A DNA stretch of 14,466 bases from an uncultured bacterium (GTDB lineage: Bacteria; Cyanobacteriota; Vampirovibrionia; Gastranaerophilales; Gastranaerophilaceae), in the NCBI GenBank assembly GCA_905211505.1, contig CAJMAX010000027.1, positions 1 to 14,466 of the forward strand. The letters run 5' to 3'. The position numbers and the translations under genes are program-made. Positions 12,691 to 14,466 of this stretch are shown here, one piece after another; position 1 is the first letter of the stretch; each line of letters starts with the position of its first letter. Below the pieces are notes generated by a model. The model searched no databases and was not told the origin of the DNA. It was given only the letters and a program-made list of their open reading frames with translations.

Positions 12691-14466
12691 TTAAAATCTG
12701 AAATCTCTTTGACCTTGTTCAATACTTTCAAGATTATTTTCAACAATACTTTCGATTTTTTTGTCGGCGAAACAGCTCAATTCTTTTTTAATCAATTCTT
12801 CACCAACTTTTTTAGTTTCTTTAGATGCATAATCTTCTAAATATTCTTTTAGTGTCATTATCGCATTCGGATGGCAGAAATTATGAATTTGTTGTTCTTT
12901 GCAGATTGCCATAAACCTATCACCAACTCTGCCTTCTCTATAGCAAGCAGTACAAAAACTTGGAACATAACCAAGTTCCATAAGCCATTTTATAATTTCA
13001 TCTAAAGTTCTTCTATCTTCAACATCAAATTGAGCAGTATCTTCTTCTGATTCTTCTTCCGGATGAGCATAACCACCCACACTTGTTTTTGAACCTCCAC
13101 TTATTTGGGATACACCTAACTTCAAAACTCTTTCTCTACATTTTTTAGATTCTCTTGTTGAAATAATCATTCCTGTATATGGAACTGCAATTCTAATACA
13201 AGCAACAATCTTTGCAAAAGTATCATCATCAATTCCATTATCAAAAGTTGATGGATCAATATCATCAGCTTTTCTAATTCTAGGAACTGAAATTGTATGA
13301 GGACCAACCCCAAATACGGCTTCTAAATGTTCAGCATGCATTAATAATGCTGAAAATTCATAACGATACAATTCTAAACCGAATAAAACACCCAAACCTA
13401 CATCATCAATTCCGCCTTGCATAGCTCTATCCATAGCTTCGGTATGGTATGCGTAATTGTGTTTTGGTCCTGTTGGATGTAATCTTTCATAAGACTCTTT
13501 ATTATAAGTTTCCTGGAATAAAATATATGTTCCAATTCCTGCTTCTTTTAATTTTCTATAATTCTCAACGGTTGTAGCTGCAATATTAACATTGGCTCTT
13601 CTTATTGCACCATTTTTATGATGAATTGAATAAATAGTTTTTAAAGATTCTAAAACATATTCAATCGGATTATTAACAGGATCTTCCCCTGTTTCTATTG
13701 CAAGACGTTTATGTCCCATATCTTGAAGTGCGATAACTTCCTCTTTTATCTCTTCTTGTGTCATTTTTTTACGAGGAATGTGTTTATTTTTTGCATGATA
13801 TGGACAATATACACAACCATTTACACAATAATTTGATAAATATAAAGGAGCAAATAAAACAATTCTGTTTCCGTAATAATCCTGTTTAATTTTTTCAGCT
13901 AATTTGAAAATTTCTTGATTTTTCTCTTCAATTTCACAGTCCAATAAAACTGCAGCTTCTCTATGAGTTAAACCTTTACCCAAACGAGCTTTTTCTAAAA
14001 TTTTATCAATTAATTCTCTCTGCGCCTGAATTGCTGGAATATGCCCCATTCCAGCAATTCCGGCAACTTTTTTACGAAGATCACTGCGTGCCCTCGTATA
14101 TTTCTTCCCAATTAAATAGGCAAGCTCAATACCATACATAAGTGCATCAAATCGAACTGCACTTGCCTCGTCCCCATCTGGCTGGATAAGTGGTGCAACC
14201 TCCTCCTTCACAAGCAGAGTATCTTCATAAGTAAGCATCTGATAATTCGATTCATTTGAATATATTTCCACATATTTTAAATGCTGACGCACAGCAAAGT
14301 TACCTTTCTCCAGTTTCTTCACTTTCTGACTCATGTTCTGCACCAGAGCTTTCCTGTATGCAATCAGACGCTCTGTCTGATAGGCAAGATCCTGAAGTTT
14401 ATAAGATATTTCAAATTGAAGATTAAATATCGCTCCCTGAACCGGAATCGTATTCGGTACAGCCTT
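12691..14466 (-). CDS. hydG: HydG, [FeFe]-hydrogenase maturase, 5'-partial and fused to a foreign N-terminal segment
   Basis: HydG is a radical SAM tyrosine lyase. It makes the CO and CN ligands of the hydrogenase H-cluster, working with HydE and HydF in the cytoplasm. Counting from the ATG at 14343, the radical SAM motif C-x3-C-x2-C is at Cys173, 177 and 180 (NYCVNGCVYCPYHAKN). The C-terminal auxiliary-cluster motif is CTACYREGR, with Cys464, Cys467 and later Cys490. HydG homology begins about residue 110 (ELIDKILEKA, GLTHREAAVLL) and runs to the stop, about 441 residues. Native HydG has roughly 30 more at the front. Instead, residues before 110 are unrelated to HydG, and the frame stays open 41 codons beyond 14343 to the window edge. 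No ribosome binding site supports 14343 as a start. It is convergent with the ruvC operon; hydE and hydF are not in view. Confidence 0.93.
   Translation of the reverse strand, partial: KAVPNTIPVQGAIFNLQFEISYKLQDLAYQTERLIAYRKALVQNMSQKVKKLEKGNFAVRQHLKYVEIYSNESNYQMLTYEDTLLVKEEVAPLIQPDGDEASAVRFDALMYGIELAYLIGKKYTRARSDLRKKVAGIAGMGHIPAIQAQRELIDKILEKARLGKGLTHREAAVLLDCEIEEKNQEIFKLAEKIKQDYYGNRIVLFAPLYLSNYCVNGCVYCPYHAKNKHIPRKKMTQEEIKEEVIALQDMGHKRLAIETGEDPVNNPIEYVLESLKTIYSIHHKNGAIRRANVNIAATTVENYRKLKEAGIGTYILFQETYNKESYERLHPTGPKHNYAYHTEAMDRAMQGGIDDVGLGVLFGLELYRYEFSALLMHAEHLEAVFGVGPHTISVPRIRKADDIDPSTFDNGIDDDTFAKIVACIRIAVPYTGMIISTRESKKCRERVLKLGVSQISGGSKTSVGGYAHPEEESEEDTAQFDVEDRRTLDEIIKWLMELGYVPSFCTACYREGRVGDRFMAICKEQQIHNFCHPNAIMTLKEYLEDYASKETKKVGEELIKKELSCFADKKIESIVENNLESIEQGQRDFRF
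14017..14466 (-). other. Foreign HsdR-like C-terminal segment joined in frame to hydG
   Basis: These 150 codons, open to the window edge, encode sequence that I recognise from memory as the C-terminal region of type I-like restriction/DEAD-box helicase subunits. Marker stretches are NFAVRQHLKYVE, EEVAPLIQPDGDEASAVRFDALMYGIELA, here split as EEVAPLIQPDGDEA and RFDALMYGIELA, and GKKYTRARSDL, ending IPAIQAQRELIDKIL. Codon choice differs from the HydG part: Gln is CAG 10 times and CAA once, against 2 and 10 in HydG. Arg before the join uses CGT, CGC, CGA and AGG and no AGA. The style recalls gut Firmicutes. It is either the remnant of a recombined gene or an assembly chimera. Confidence 0.7.

Overview
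The window looks like chromosomal DNA of an AT-rich, obligately fermentative, probably gut-dwelling bacterium. My best guess is the non-photosynthetic cyanobacterial sister lineage Gastranaerophilales (Melainabacteria/Vampirovibrionia). This rests on low GC, a large membrane protein with an N-terminal SFKG-type motif that I associate from memory with that group, FixC/FixX, HydG (the [FeFe]-hydrogenase maturase) and an isolated FliI/SctN-type ATPase. No 16S rRNA or other decisive marker is present, so the placement is an inference.

Layout, left to right. (1) Positions 113-2560 (+): an 815-residue multi-spanning membrane protein of unknown function with an internal duplication, closed by a terminator. 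(2) Positions 2730-4714 (-): a three-gene operon, fixC then fixX (ATGA overlap) then a small acidic protein built of two copies of an RWYD-type motif. It has a clear promoter in front of fixC and a hairpin terminator at its end. (3) Positions 4904-6250 (+): a type III export ATPase (FliI/SctN) with no flagellar or injectisome neighbours and an apparently leaderless mRNA. (4) Positions 6251-6560: an intergenic stretch holding a probable independent small RNA (promoter, structured body, intrinsic terminator) and a second long hairpin. (5) Positions 6561-8132 (-): metG. (6) Positions 8300-8707 (+): a small membrane-anchored hypothetical whose ribosome binding site lies inside a perfect 15-bp hairpin. 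(7) Positions 8708-9216: about 500 bases of decayed palindromic repeats. (8) Positions 9217-9405 (-): a ribbon-helix-helix repressor with a candidate operator in its own promoter. (9) Positions 9540-10097 (+): a membrane-anchored small-heat-shock-like protein. (10) Positions 10198-12609 (+): a compact operon of ruvC, a four-to-five-TM protein, mtnA and a secreted small protein, ended by a strong terminator. (11) Positions 12691-14466 (-): hydG, whose reading frame runs off the window.

The most striking anomaly is at the right edge. The first ~30 residues expected of HydG are replaced, in frame, by at least 150 residues resembling the C-terminal part of a restriction/helicase subunit (HsdR-like). 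Codon usage switches sharply at the join: Gln is 10 CAG to 1 CAA upstream, against 10 CAA to 2 CAG downstream. This is either a recent recombination/fusion or, more likely, a chimeric assembly joined across a short shared stretch encoding ELIDKIL.

Metabolically, FixC/FixX (flavin-linked electron transfer) and HydG (hydrogenase maturation) fit an anaerobe that disposes of electrons through ferredoxin and H2. MtnA (methionine salvage) and MetG (Met-tRNA charging) are housekeeping. I see no tRNA, rRNA, CRISPR array, intact insertion sequence or phage gene.
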